Assembly: GCF_000426725.1 (NCBI RefSeq)
Contig: NZ_AUFX01000006.1
Span: 124,001 to 188,000 of the forward strand
Source of the DNA: Sporocytophaga myxococcoides DSM 11118
Lineage (GTDB): Bacteria > Bacteroidota > Bacteroidia > Cytophagales > Cytophagaceae
DNA: 64,000 nt
Direction: 5' to 3'
The notes beneath the pieces are model-generated. The model ran no database searches. It was given only the letters and a program-made list of their open reading frames with translations, and was not told the DNA's origin. This document shows, piece after piece, positions 56,760 to 64,000 of this stretch. Each line of letters begins with the position of its first letter. Position 1 is the stretch's first letter. The translations under genes and the position numbers were made by a program.

Positions 56760-58001
56760 ATGAAAGTTATAACCCACGATCCTTACGCTGCCCTCAGAAT
56801 AGCTGATTTCAGATTATTTATTTTTTCCAGATTGTTTCTGACCTTGTCTGTTCAAATGCAGACTGTAGTTGTTGGATGGCAGATTTATGACCTGACAAAA
56901 GATCCGCTTGCACTCGGACTGATAGGACTTGCAGAATTCCTTCCTTCCATCTCCGTTTCATTGATCGCTGGACACATTGCTGATATTGTACCCAGAAAAA
57001 GGATAATTCTCGCCTGTATGGCTCTATTACTTTTCTGTACAAGCGCGTTGTTCTATTTTACGACAGACTTGTCGACATTCCTTGCCAGGTATAATGCATT
57101 ACCAATTTATATAGTAATCTTCATAAGCGGCTTTGCAAGAGGATTTATAGGACCAGCACTTTTTTCTTTTATGCCTCAGTTGGTTTCAAGAGAAATTTAC
57201 GCCAATGCCATTACCTGGAACTCCAGTACATGGCAGGCAGCTGCTGTGGGAGGACCAGCTCTTGGTGGACTTATTTATGGATTTCACGGAATCAGCATTT
57301 CTTATTTTACGGATCTATCTCTTATGATTATTGCAATAGCTCTTATGAGCTTTGTAAAAAGCAGACCCGTACCACTTTCTGATGAAAGTGCCAGCTCTAT
57401 ATTTGAAAGAATTAAAGTAGGGATCAAGTTCGTATTCACGAATCAGCTTATTTTAAGTGCTATCAGTCTGGATCTTTTTGCTGTACTATTTGGAGGAGCT
57501 GTAGCACTGCTTCCGGTTTTTGCAAAAGACATTTTACATGAAGGTCCTCAGGCACTGGGATATCTGAGAGCTGCTCCGGCATTGGGTGCCGTGACGATGG
57601 CAGTGATCATGGCTTACAAGCCAATTAAACAACAGGCAGGGTTAAAAATGCTTGGTGCTGTTGCTGGCTTTGGATTGGCAATGATTGTTTTTGCTGTTTC
57701 CAAAAACTTCTGGCTATCTTTTGCAGCATTGCTTACGAGCGGAATTTTTGACAGCATCAGTGTAATTATCCGATCCACGCTTGTTCACACACTTACTCCA
57801 GAAAGTATGAAGGGAAGAGTATCAGCAGTTAACAATATATTCATAGGATCCTCTAATGAACTGGGAGCATTTGAATCAGGAGTAGCGGCAAGGTTTTTAG
57901 GTGTGGTACCTTCAGTCATTTTCGGTGGGTGTATGACTTTACTTGTTGTTGCAGTAACCCGTATAAAAGCAAAGAAGCTTAAATCCTTAAATCTGGACTA
58001 A
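56760..58001 (+). CDS. MFS exporter (MFS_3/EntS-like)
   Basis: 413 aa with 12 membrane helices. RLFLTLSVQMQTVVVGWQIYDLTKDPLALGLIGLAEFLPSISVSLIAGHIAD followed by VPRKRII is typical of MFS_3 proteins, as is ESMKGRVSAVNNIFIGSSNELGAFESG. Members export siderophores or drugs, or nickel/cobalt in some. Head-to-head with an ArsR gene. Substrate not known. Confidence 0.85.
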   Translation: MKVITHDPYAALRIADFRLFIFSRLFLTLSVQMQTVVVGWQIYDLTKDPLALGLIGLAEFLPSISVSLIAGHIADIVPRKRIILACMALLLFCTSALFYFTTDLSTFLARYNALPIYIVIFISGFARGFIGPALFSFMPQLVSREIYANAITWNSSTWQAAAVGGPALGGLIYGFHGISISYFTDLSLMIIAIALMSFVKSRPVPLSDESASSIFERIKVGIKFVFTNQLILSAISLDLFAVLFGGAVALLPVFAKDILHEGPQALGYLRAAPALGAVTMAVIMAYKPIKQQAGLKMLGAVAGFGLAMIVFAVSKNFWLSFAALLTSGIFDSISVIIRSTLVHTLTPESMKGRVSAVNNIFIGSSNELGAFESGVAARFLGVVPSVIFGGCMTLLVVAVTRIKAKKLKSLNLD

Positions 58002-58035
58002 GCTTCTTCCCTTAAAAACACATTAACTATTAAAA

Positions 58036-58350
58036 TCAGTTATCGCTTAAAACAATATTTTGTAATTCCTCTCTTTTCAAAACCATCTCATTCAACTCAG
58101 GATGTTCTATCAGGTAATTGGCAATGTAAGAACAGGACGTTTTAATTTTCAAATTATTCTTTTTGGCAAACTTCACTACATGTTCTATCACTTTTTTAGC
58201 AATACCTTTGCCTCTCAAATTCTGAGGAACAAATAAAACACGAAGGTCAATTATACCGTCAAATCTTTCATATTTAAGTGTTGCGCTGCGGCCAGCTATA
58301 TCTATGTAAAATTTTTTATACTGCTGATCATGGTTAATTTTAAGCGTCAT
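58036..58350 (-). CDS. GNAT N-acetyltransferase (YjdJ-like)
   Basis: 104 aa, start at ATG 58350 because a strong AAGGAGG lies 5 bases upstream; the open frame continues 39 codons further upstream without support. It has IDIAGRSATLKYERFDGIIDLRVLFVPQNLRGKGIAKKVIEHVVKFAKKNNLKI with the acetyl-CoA loop RGKGIA, and CSYIANYLIEHPEL at the end, as in the small Acetyltransf_CG proteins. Target unknown. Confidence 0.8.
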   Translation of the reverse strand: MTLKINHDQQYKKFYIDIAGRSATLKYERFDGIIDLRVLFVPQNLRGKGIAKKVIEHVVKFAKKNNLKIKTSCSYIANYLIEHPELNEMVLKREELQNIVLSDN

Positions 58351-58355
58351 CTCAT

Positions 58356-58362
58356 CCTCCTT
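58356..58362 (-). promoter_or_regulatory. Shine-Dalgarno sequence of the GNAT gene
   Basis: Minus-strand AAGGAGG ends 5 bases before ATG 58350. It decides the start and, like that of the PRC-barrel gene, is unusual for Bacteroidota. Confidence 0.7.
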
Positions 58363-58507
58363 TTTCAAATTTTCAAAAAACGTATTTAAATATCTAACCC
58401 TCAAGAAAGTCAAATTGTTATATACGTTAATATCTAGGAAACAAAGGATTTTCATGAATTCGTTCAATCAGGGAACGACTTTTCACCGACACAATATCAG
58501 TGCCTAT

Positions 58508-60070
58508 CTAAAGCTTAAATTTGGCTATTGAGGATGATTTGCCCATCAATCCTTTCTTGCCTACAAGAACAATATTAGACTCGTCCAGAAAAAGCGTATA
58601 ATCCCTTACCAAAACCAATTTATCCTGATTAGGGAGTACAATATTCTTTACAATCTTGCCAGACTTCCGGTCAAACGATACCATATTGATAGTGTGTGGG
58701 GCTGCATCCATTCCTTCAGTTGAGGCATACAGAATGCGAATATGATCTTTGGGAGAATTATCAAGAACGAATGAAATTGTATTCAAACCATCGTTTGCAG
58801 GATAAACCTGATTCTTTGCCAGATAACTGCTCCATTGTTTATCTCCATCTTTGTTGAAAGAATAAAGGATGATTCCCTCTGTCTGCACGTGGCCCAGGAT
58901 TTCAACATTGTGAGATTTATCAAAAGCATCCTTTTTTATATGAGGATATCCGTCTGCATATAAATCTCTTTTCTCTAGGGCGATCATGACTGATTTGTCA
59001 GGATTGACAATGAAATGAGTTAAGTCATAATCCATCCAGTTCTCGTCGCCTTTCAAGTCTTTATTTTTCTTACGCTCCTTTGCTATTGCATTTTTCATGT
59101 CATCCGTTAACTCTTCATAGATGATCATATCAACGCTTTTATCTGTGAAATTACACTTAGTGTATTTTACCCCTGTTAATTTTTCCTGGGAAAGTTCCAG
59201 GTTGGCAATATAAATACCATCATCCTGAAAGGATATATGAAAATCATCCTTCTGATGATTTGATCCTGGAAACTCAATGATATCAAAATCTTTGGTTACA
59301 AGGCTGTATCTGATAAAATTAACTTTCCCAAAGTTGTTTACATTGATCAGATAGACTAAGCCATCATTGTCTACATAAATACCGTTGTTAACGAAATCAT
59401 TATCTATACCGACCTTTCCTCTTGACAAAAGATTGCATTGGCTGTCGTAAACACTCACACTGGCTGTAAGATTTTTCTCTCCATAATTAAATACATAGGA
59501 AACAAACTTTTTATTGTCAGGAGAAAAGTGAACGTTATGTTTATATTCAAAAGGAGTGACAAAATTGTGATTGGCATGTTCACATACCACATCAAGAAAA
59601 GTTTCCTTAACTTTTCCCTTATGAGGATGCATTTCCCAATCCCCTACCTCATATGATTCCAGTTCTTTAGTCCAGATTCTGGAGCCGTTAGAAATATCAA
59701 AACCATATGCTTCCATTTTGGTCTTCTTTTCTGATTCATTGTGAATTACAGAAAGTAAGACCAGGTCTTTACCATTAAAATATAGGTCTTTATAATCTTC
59801 ATAAGTCTCAGCATTCAGGCTTATCTTCCATATAGAATTTAATTCATGATTATATCTTTCAAGAGAAAATTCTGATTTCCCGGACTGGTTCCCTTTGACT
59901 TTTGCCAGCGTAATAAAATCCGTTTCGGAGATACGTACAATGTCATTTCTTCCATCTGGTTCGCTGTATGGGCTTCCTAATCCGAATTCCTTATTTAATA
60001 AAAGAGTTTGTGAATGCACAATTGTAGACAGTCCTGACAATAACATCAGGATAGCAAATAAAAATCTCAT
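58508..60070 (-). CDS. secreted protein of unknown function
   Basis: 520 aa, start at ATG 60070 giving signal peptide MRFLFAILMLLSGLSTIVHSQ; the longer frame to 60106 hides it. The mature part is rich in strands with repeated dYxxNLxxxW-like patterns (SLERYNHELNSIWKISL, MEAYGFDISNGSRIWTKEL, IILYSFNKDGDKQWSSYL) that suggest a beta-propeller, but no known repeat is matched. A possible TAnnTTTG (TAAATTTG) lies at 60094-60101. It lies 58 bp downstream of coaE. Confidence 0.55.
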   Translation of the reverse strand: MRFLFAILMLLSGLSTIVHSQTLLLNKEFGLGSPYSEPDGRNDIVRISETDFITLAKVKGNQSGKSEFSLERYNHELNSIWKISLNAETYEDYKDLYFNGKDLVLLSVIHNESEKKTKMEAYGFDISNGSRIWTKELESYEVGDWEMHPHKGKVKETFLDVVCEHANHNFVTPFEYKHNVHFSPDNKKFVSYVFNYGEKNLTASVSVYDSQCNLLSRGKVGIDNDFVNNGIYVDNDGLVYLINVNNFGKVNFIRYSLVTKDFDIIEFPGSNHQKDDFHISFQDDGIYIANLELSQEKLTGVKYTKCNFTDKSVDMIIYEELTDDMKNAIAKERKKNKDLKGDENWMDYDLTHFIVNPDKSVMIALEKRDLYADGYPHIKKDAFDKSHNVEILGHVQTEGIILYSFNKDGDKQWSSYLAKNQVYPANDGLNTISFVLDNSPKDHIRILYASTEGMDAAPHTINMVSFDRKSGKIVKNIVLPNQDKLVLVRDYTLFLDESNIVLVGKKGLMGKSSSIAKFKL

Positions 60071-60128
60071 AGTATCTCGGTTAAAATGTAGGGCAAATTT
60101 AACCAATTCCTTGTTTTGAAAAAATGAT

Positions 60129-60725
60129 TTAGCTTAGTTCTCCGTGAATCTTAACAACTTGTGGAATAACGAGATGAGCTTCATCATTCAGGATGTAAAA
60201 ATCTGCCAGCTTTTGCTTTTCCTCATCTTTCATCTGCCTTTCAAGGATAGCTTTGATATCTTCCTGTGTTCTGAAAGGGTCTCTTTTTATTATTCTCCTT
60301 ATTCTAAGATTTTCCGGAGACAATACCAGAATGGTTTTATCAAGATCTTTATAGGAGCCGGCTTCAAAAAGTAATGCAGCTTCTTTAAGGGTATATGGAA
60401 CATTTCTTTGTGACAAATGCCACTCTGCATAATCTTTTCCAACAGCTGGATGTACAATTGCATTAAGTTGTTCAAGCAGGGCAGGATTATGAAAAGCTTT
60501 TGAAGAAATAAGTGACCTGTTGAGCTTACCTGAGGAATAAGCTTCTTTTCCGAAAAGCGACGATATGCTATCAATCACTTCTACTTTATTTTCCATCAAC
60601 CATTTAGCTCTATCATCGGCATAATAAACAGGAATTCCCAATACAGAAAACACCCTGCTGACAGTTGTTTTGCCACTGCCAATGCCGCCGGTAATTCCTA
60701 TTTTTTGAATCTGTTTATTCTTCAT
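60129..60725 (-). CDS. coaE: dephospho-CoA kinase
   Basis: 198 aa last enzyme of coenzyme A synthesis. P-loop GITGGIGSGKTT, then IPVYYADDRAKWLM and LNAIVHPAVGKDY. It overlaps the 3' end of the YbbR-like gene by 11 bases and is probably translated after it. Confidence 0.95.
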   Translation of the reverse strand: MKNKQIQKIGITGGIGSGKTTVSRVFSVLGIPVYYADDRAKWLMENKVEVIDSISSLFGKEAYSSGKLNRSLISSKAFHNPALLEQLNAIVHPAVGKDYAEWHLSQRNVPYTLKEAALLFEAGSYKDLDKTILVLSPENLRIRRIIKRDPFRTQEDIKAILERQMKDEEKQKLADFYILNDEAHLVIPQVVKIHGELS

Positions 60726-61650
60726 CGCTTACTTTAATAAAAGCGGGAGTGAAATAATAACGGTAAACAAAAGAAGGTTTCTTAACTAGTTTTGCTTTGA
60801 TAGTCTTATCCCTATTCAATTTATTATAGTCAACAACTACTTTAAAATCTTCTTCTTTAGCTTGATTTCTGGAATCTTTATTAACGAAATAAGACAAAAT
60901 GATAGTTTTCTCAGATACCTTTTTCCCCTCCGGAAAATTTACTTTCTGAAGCGAAAGAACAATATTTTCCTTGTGAACCTTTTCTACTTCAAATTTGACC
61001 TTAACCTTAGGCACACTCAGAACAATATCCGGAGAATAAGAAGTCTCTGTTTTCACATCCTCATCATAAGAAGATGAAATATTGGTTTGAGGAATAAAGA
61101 GGTTTAAAGTATCAGGAAATTCTTTTACCTGAGAATAGCCGCCTCGCACAGTAAGAGTATCGGGAAAAATCTTTATAGGACCAACAATCATATAGCCCGG
61201 TGCCATAGAAATCTTTATAGTATCCACTGCTATTACAACTTTCTTTTTTCTCAGTTTTTCAAATGGTAAATACAAAGAATCTGTCAGTACATAATTAACC
61301 TTAAGATCATCTAGTTGCTGGCTCACAACCTGATAGAGCTGCTCGGAAGACATATATTTCTTCTTAGGCACTCTCTTGATTTCAATATGAATGGGAGGCG
61401 TTTTAAACCAAAAAGTTTTTCTAAAAAAATTCCATCCATAACCAGATGCATTGATTCTGATTTTGGATGGAAGTTTCTCGACTGCTACCAGCTTATCTTC
61501 CGGATAGTCGAATATTACAGGATAAGTAATATTGGAAGTGTAATCATCATTCATAGCATTTAAAAACCAGAATGTACTGGCTGCTATAATACATAAAATT
61601 ACTGCACGCCAGTCAGCTTTTATACCCAATATGAACTTACCTTTACTCAA
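60715..61650 (-). CDS. YbbR-like domain protein
   Basis: 311 aa with one N-terminal membrane helix (about 14-31) and a periplasmic part that includes YbbR-type beta repeats (RINASGYGWNFFRKTF, PDTLTVRGGYSQVKEFPDTLNLF). YbbR proteins are of unclear role, though in some bacteria linked to cyclic-di-AMP. The order yajC, YbbR-like, coaE with 5-bp spacing or overlap supports one operon. Confidence 0.75.
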   Translation of the reverse strand: MSKGKFILGIKADWRAVILCIIAASTFWFLNAMNDDYTSNITYPVIFDYPEDKLVAVEKLPSKIRINASGYGWNFFRKTFWFKTPPIHIEIKRVPKKKYMSSEQLYQVVSQQLDDLKVNYVLTDSLYLPFEKLRKKKVVIAVDTIKISMAPGYMIVGPIKIFPDTLTVRGGYSQVKEFPDTLNLFIPQTNISSSYDEDVKTETSYSPDIVLSVPKVKVKFEVEKVHKENIVLSLQKVNFPEGKKVSEKTIILSYFVNKDSRNQAKEEDFKVVVDYNKLNRDKTIKAKLVKKPSFVYRYYFTPAFIKVSDEE

Positions 61651-61655
61651 TCGAA

Positions 61656-61982
61656 TTAGGATTTGGCAGCGGGAGCCTGAGTTCTTTTAGTTGCCTCAGC
61701 AGAGATTGCTGATCTCTCAAATTTAAGTCTCACTCCTTTGTCTACTTCCAGAATGATAGTATCGTCACTTTCAACACTGGAAACTTTACCATGAAGGCCA
61801 CCAATTGTAACAACATCATCACCTTTCTTTACGCTTTCTCTAAATTCCTTTTGTTCTTTTGACTTTTTCTGTTGTGGTCTGATCATAAAGAAATAAAATA
61901 CCACGATGATAACGCCGAAAAAAACAAGAGACACCCACTGATCTCCTCCTTGTTGCGCTTGCAATAAAATGTTTAGGTTCAT
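61656..61982 (-). CDS. yajC: preprotein translocase accessory subunit YajC
   Basis: 108 aa with one membrane helix (about 16-34) and a cytoplasmic domain MIRPQQKKSKEQKEFRESVKKGDDVVTIGGLHGKVSSVESDDTIILEVDKGVRLKFERSAIS, which is diagnostic. It binds SecDF. It follows the DUF1573 lipoprotein gene by 29 bp. Confidence 0.95.
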   Translation of the reverse strand: MNLNILLQAQQGGDQWVSLVFFGVIIVVFYFFMIRPQQKKSKEQKEFRESVKKGDDVVTIGGLHGKVSSVESDDTIILEVDKGVRLKFERSAISAEATKRTQAPAAKS

Positions 61983-62011
61983 AATTAAATTTGTAATGTA
62001 ATATTAAGGTT

Positions 62012-62518
62012 TTATTGGTTTTTAAACGGACCAGACAAATTCTTCTTTGTAAGTACTTCTGCCTCAATCTCCAGCTTTGTTTCAGCGGGCTCTGTATTGG
62101 CAAATACAGTAACTGTTTTATTGATTTTTCCTTCTTTTCCGGAGCTATTGTATTTCACTTCCAATTTTCCTTCTTGTCCTGGCTGCACTGGTTCTTTTGT
62201 CCATTCAGGAATAGTGCATCCGCAGGAAGCCTTCGCATCTCTGATGATAAGAGGTGCAGTTCCGGTATTTTTGAAAACAAAAGTATGTTCTACAATTTCT
62301 CCTTCATTGATTTTACCGAAATTATGACTGTTTTCCGCAAAAGATATTTGAGTAGTTGCAAGTTGTTCTTCCTTTTTTGCTTCAGAAGAGTCTCCATTCG
62401 CTGAAGATTCGGTTGATTCAGAAGTTCCTGTTGATTCTTCACCTTTCTTTTCGCATGCAGCAAGCATTAACGCTCCTGCCAGACTCAAAGAAAAAATTAG
62501 TTTAAAAGCGCGTTTCAT
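62012..62518 (-). CDS. DUF1573 lipoprotein
   Basis: 168 aa with a lipoprotein signal (LSLAGALMLAAC, Cys22) and a Ser/Glu-rich linker. The DUF1573 Ig-like domain follows (HNFGKINEGEIVEHTFVFKNTGTAPLIIRDAKASCGCTIPEWTKEPVQPGQEGKLEVKYNSSGKEG), with the paired CGC cysteines. Such domains are common on Bacteroidota surfaces; function unknown. It is upstream of yajC in the same run. Confidence 0.85.
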   Translation of the reverse strand: MKRAFKLIFSLSLAGALMLAACEKKGEESTGTSESTESSANGDSSEAKKEEQLATTQISFAENSHNFGKINEGEIVEHTFVFKNTGTAPLIIRDAKASCGCTIPEWTKEPVQPGQEGKLEVKYNSSGKEGKINKTVTVFANTEPAETKLEIEAEVLTKKNLSGPFKNQ

Positions 62519-62545
62519 ATTAGGTGTGTTGGTTATTAAAATGTT

Positions 62546-63547
62546 TTAAAGGTTCTTTATGACATTTTTAGTAAATTCTTTGGTCGAAGCTTTTCCACCA
62601 AGATCACCGGTGCACTGCTCTTTAACAGAAAGTGTAAGATCCAGGGCTTTGTCGATTCTTTTGGCGATAGTTTGTTCACCCATGTGCTCAAGCATCATCA
62701 CAGCTGACTTCAGAATGGCAGTAGGATTTGCAATACCTTTGCCGGCTATATCCGGAGCCGAACCATGTACAGCCTCAAAAATAGATGCTTCCTTGCCGAT
62801 ATTAGATCCTGCAACAATTCCCAGACCACCAACCAGACCAGCACAAAGATCCGAAAGGATATCTCCGAAAAGATTGGTAGTGACAATAACATCAAACTTC
62901 TCAGGTCTTACTACCAGCTGCATGCACATGTTATCGATAATAATTTCGTCTTTCTGTATATCCGGATATTGTTTGGCTATTTCTTCACCAGCCTGAAGGA
63001 AGAGAGCTCCAGCTTGCTTAAGAATATTAGCTTTATGTACAAGAGTAACTTTTTTACGGCCATTATTTTTAGCATATTCAAAAGCCTCTTTCACAATCTG
63101 ATGACAACCCACTTTAGTGACACGAGCTATGGAATCTGATATCCCTAAACGTTCGTCGTAGTATTCCAATCCAGAATAAAGCCCTTCTGTATTTTCTCTT
63201 ACAATGACCAGATCTACATTGGAAAATTTAGTAATCAGTCCTGGAATGTTTTTGCAAGGTCTGATATTAGCATAAAGATCAAACAGCTGACGAAGCTGAA
63301 CATTTATACTTTTAAATCCTTTGCCTACAGGAGTTGTAATCGGACCTTTCAAACCGATCCTATTCTTTTTTAAAGAAGCAATCAACTCATCAGGTATTAA
63401 TTTTCCGCCTTTGTCGACAGAAATTTGGCCTGCGTTTATTTCTTCCCAGTCTATCGGGGCGCCGGCTGCACTGAAAATATCCTTAACGGATTCAATGATT
63501 TCCGGGCCTATTCCATCGCCCGGAATTAGAGTAACCAGCTTCTTCAT
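62546..63547 (-). CDS. isocitrate dehydrogenase-like (NAD-type) decarboxylase
   Basis: 333 aa member of the isocitrate/isopropylmalate dehydrogenase family, converting a hydroxy-acid to a keto-acid with CO2 loss. [34 protein letters not shown] and [17 protein letters not shown], with [16 protein letters not shown] near the end, are clear. The Ser and Asn in SINVQLR fit isocitrate more than isopropylmalate, and no leucine genes are nearby. It heads the run through DUF1573, yajC and coaE, 27 bp before DUF1573. Confidence 0.88.
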   Translation of the reverse strand: MKKLVTLIPGDGIGPEIIESVKDIFSAAGAPIDWEEINAGQISVDKGGKLIPDELIASLKKNRIGLKGPITTPVGKGFKSINVQLRQLFDLYANIRPCKNIPGLITKFSNVDLVIVRENTEGLYSGLEYYDERLGISDSIARVTKVGCHQIVKEAFEYAKNNGRKKVTLVHKANILKQAGALFLQAGEEIAKQYPDIQKDEIIIDNMCMQLVVRPEKFDVIVTTNLFGDILSDLCAGLVGGLGIVAGSNIGKEASIFEAVHGSAPDIAGKGIANPTAILKSAVMMLEHMGEQTIAKRIDKALDLTLSVKEQCTGDLGGKASTKEFTKNVIKNL

Positions 63548-63578
63548 AATACAAAAATTTTGGGACCTTATTTAAAAA

Positions 63579-63878
63579 TTACTTACGACCTTTTATCTGA
63601 TCAATCAAGCTTTCCACATCTCCCAGAAGCTCTTCCGCTCTAACTTTTGTATCATTGATTACCTTTTGCCCTTCAGCTCTTGCAGCAGTATGTGGTAAAT
63701 CTTTTTCTTCCATTAACTGAGCAATAAGTTCCTGAAGTTTTGTTTTATACTTATCAAGCTGAAAGCTTAATTTATCTCTGGTATTTTTTCCTTTGTCGGG
63801 AGCGTAAAGGATACCAATGATTGCGCCTGCAGTAGCACCGGCCAGAAAAGCCAGGAAGGTTTTAGAACTTTTGCTCAT
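63579..63878 (-). CDS. YtxH domain protein
   Basis: 99 aa with one glycine-rich membrane helix at the N-terminus (TFLAGATAGAIIGILYAPDKGKNTRDKL), which is the YtxH signature, then a helical, charged tail. The family is stress-associated in other bacteria. A TAAATTTG element at 63886-63893 lies 7 bases before its start. Confidence 0.85.
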   Translation of the reverse strand: MSKSSKTFLAFLAGATAGAIIGILYAPDKGKNTRDKLSFQLDKYKTKLQELIAQLMEEKDLPHTAARAEGQKVINDTKVRAEELLGDVESLIDQIKGRK

Positions 63879-64000
63879 ATCAATACAAATTTATATTTGA
63901 AAATTTTAGTCTTCTTCTAAAAATAACCTCATCCTAAATCCTTCTCCTTTAGGAGAAGGATTTTAAGCTTTAAACTTATTACTTATAACTTATTTATTAT

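Noticed and set aside
62559-62996. 145-codon frame opposite the isocitrate dehydrogenase-like gene
   Set aside because: Antisense shadow of a well-conserved enzyme with no motif of its own.

Overview
The window looks like a chromosomal segment of a low-GC member of the Bacteroidota, most likely order Cytophagales (Cytophaga/Sporocytophaga-like; this placement is inference). Supporting signs are a sigma-type promoter with TTTG, 19 bases, then TAnnTTTG upstream of the tRNA-tuf cluster; a general lack of Shine-Dalgarno sequences; a TonB-dependent receptor with an N-terminal carboxypeptidase-regulatory-like domain; many short signal-peptide lipoproteins; and families typical of the phylum (DUF4230, DUF3467, DUF1573, YbbR-like, HTTM). 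No insertion sequence, prophage, CRISPR array or rRNA gene is visible. About 60 protein genes and four tRNAs are supported.

Layout. 0-10 kb: an NhaC-type antiporter, a DUF4230 protein, a triple-PAS histidine kinase, a minus-strand operon (MeaB-type GTPase, aromatic amino acid hydroxylase, acyl-CoA thioesterase, TM2 protein) and a CHASE2-FecR/TPR gene pair. 10-25.4 kb: a PRC-barrel protein with a membrane partner, DUF3467, then the classic translation/transcription cluster on the minus strand, in transcription order tRNA-Tyr, tRNA-Gly, tRNA-Thr, tuf, tRNA-Trp, secE, nusG, rplK, rplA, rplJ, rplL, rpoB, rpoC. 25.4-32 kb: an M1 aminopeptidase lipoprotein, a biotin carrier protein, pyrH-frr, and a sigma-factor/anti-sigma/gmk/nadD operon. 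32-40 kb: cell-surface glycan genes (O-antigen ligase-like, GT9, GT2, MsbA-like ABC exporter, another GT-A-like protein, GH16 glucanase) and an N-acetylmuramoyl-L-alanine amidase, followed by a non-coding 42-bp tandem repeat. 40.8-47 kb: an MFS transporter, two small proteins, dnaE and trxA. 47-58 kb is the most accessory-looking part: a small lipoprotein, a GT39-like membrane glycosyltransferase, a vitamin K-dependent carboxylase-like HTTM protein, two lipoproteins, a TonB receptor, an ArsR regulator, an MFS exporter and a GNAT enzyme. 58-64 kb: a secreted protein of unknown function and a minus-strand run of isocitrate dehydrogenase-like enzyme, DUF1573 lipoprotein, yajC, YbbR-like protein and coaE.

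Most of the window is ordinary housekeeping. The best candidates for something new are: (1) a TonB receptor and a beta-helix lipoprotein, each with its own promoter region carrying 11-bp-spaced TTAACA-like repeats that resemble PhoB/PhoP boxes, suggesting a phosphate-responsive outer-membrane uptake pair; (2) a short aromatic amino acid hydroxylase whose third iron ligand (normally Glu) is Gln; (3) a bacterial gamma-glutamyl-carboxylase-like protein that keeps the Lys and NNH residues and a C-terminal soluble domain; (4) an orphan CHASE2 sensor with a FecR-like partner; and (5) the 42-bp repeat with an 84-bp higher-order pattern. Function statements rest on motifs read by eye; no database search was run.
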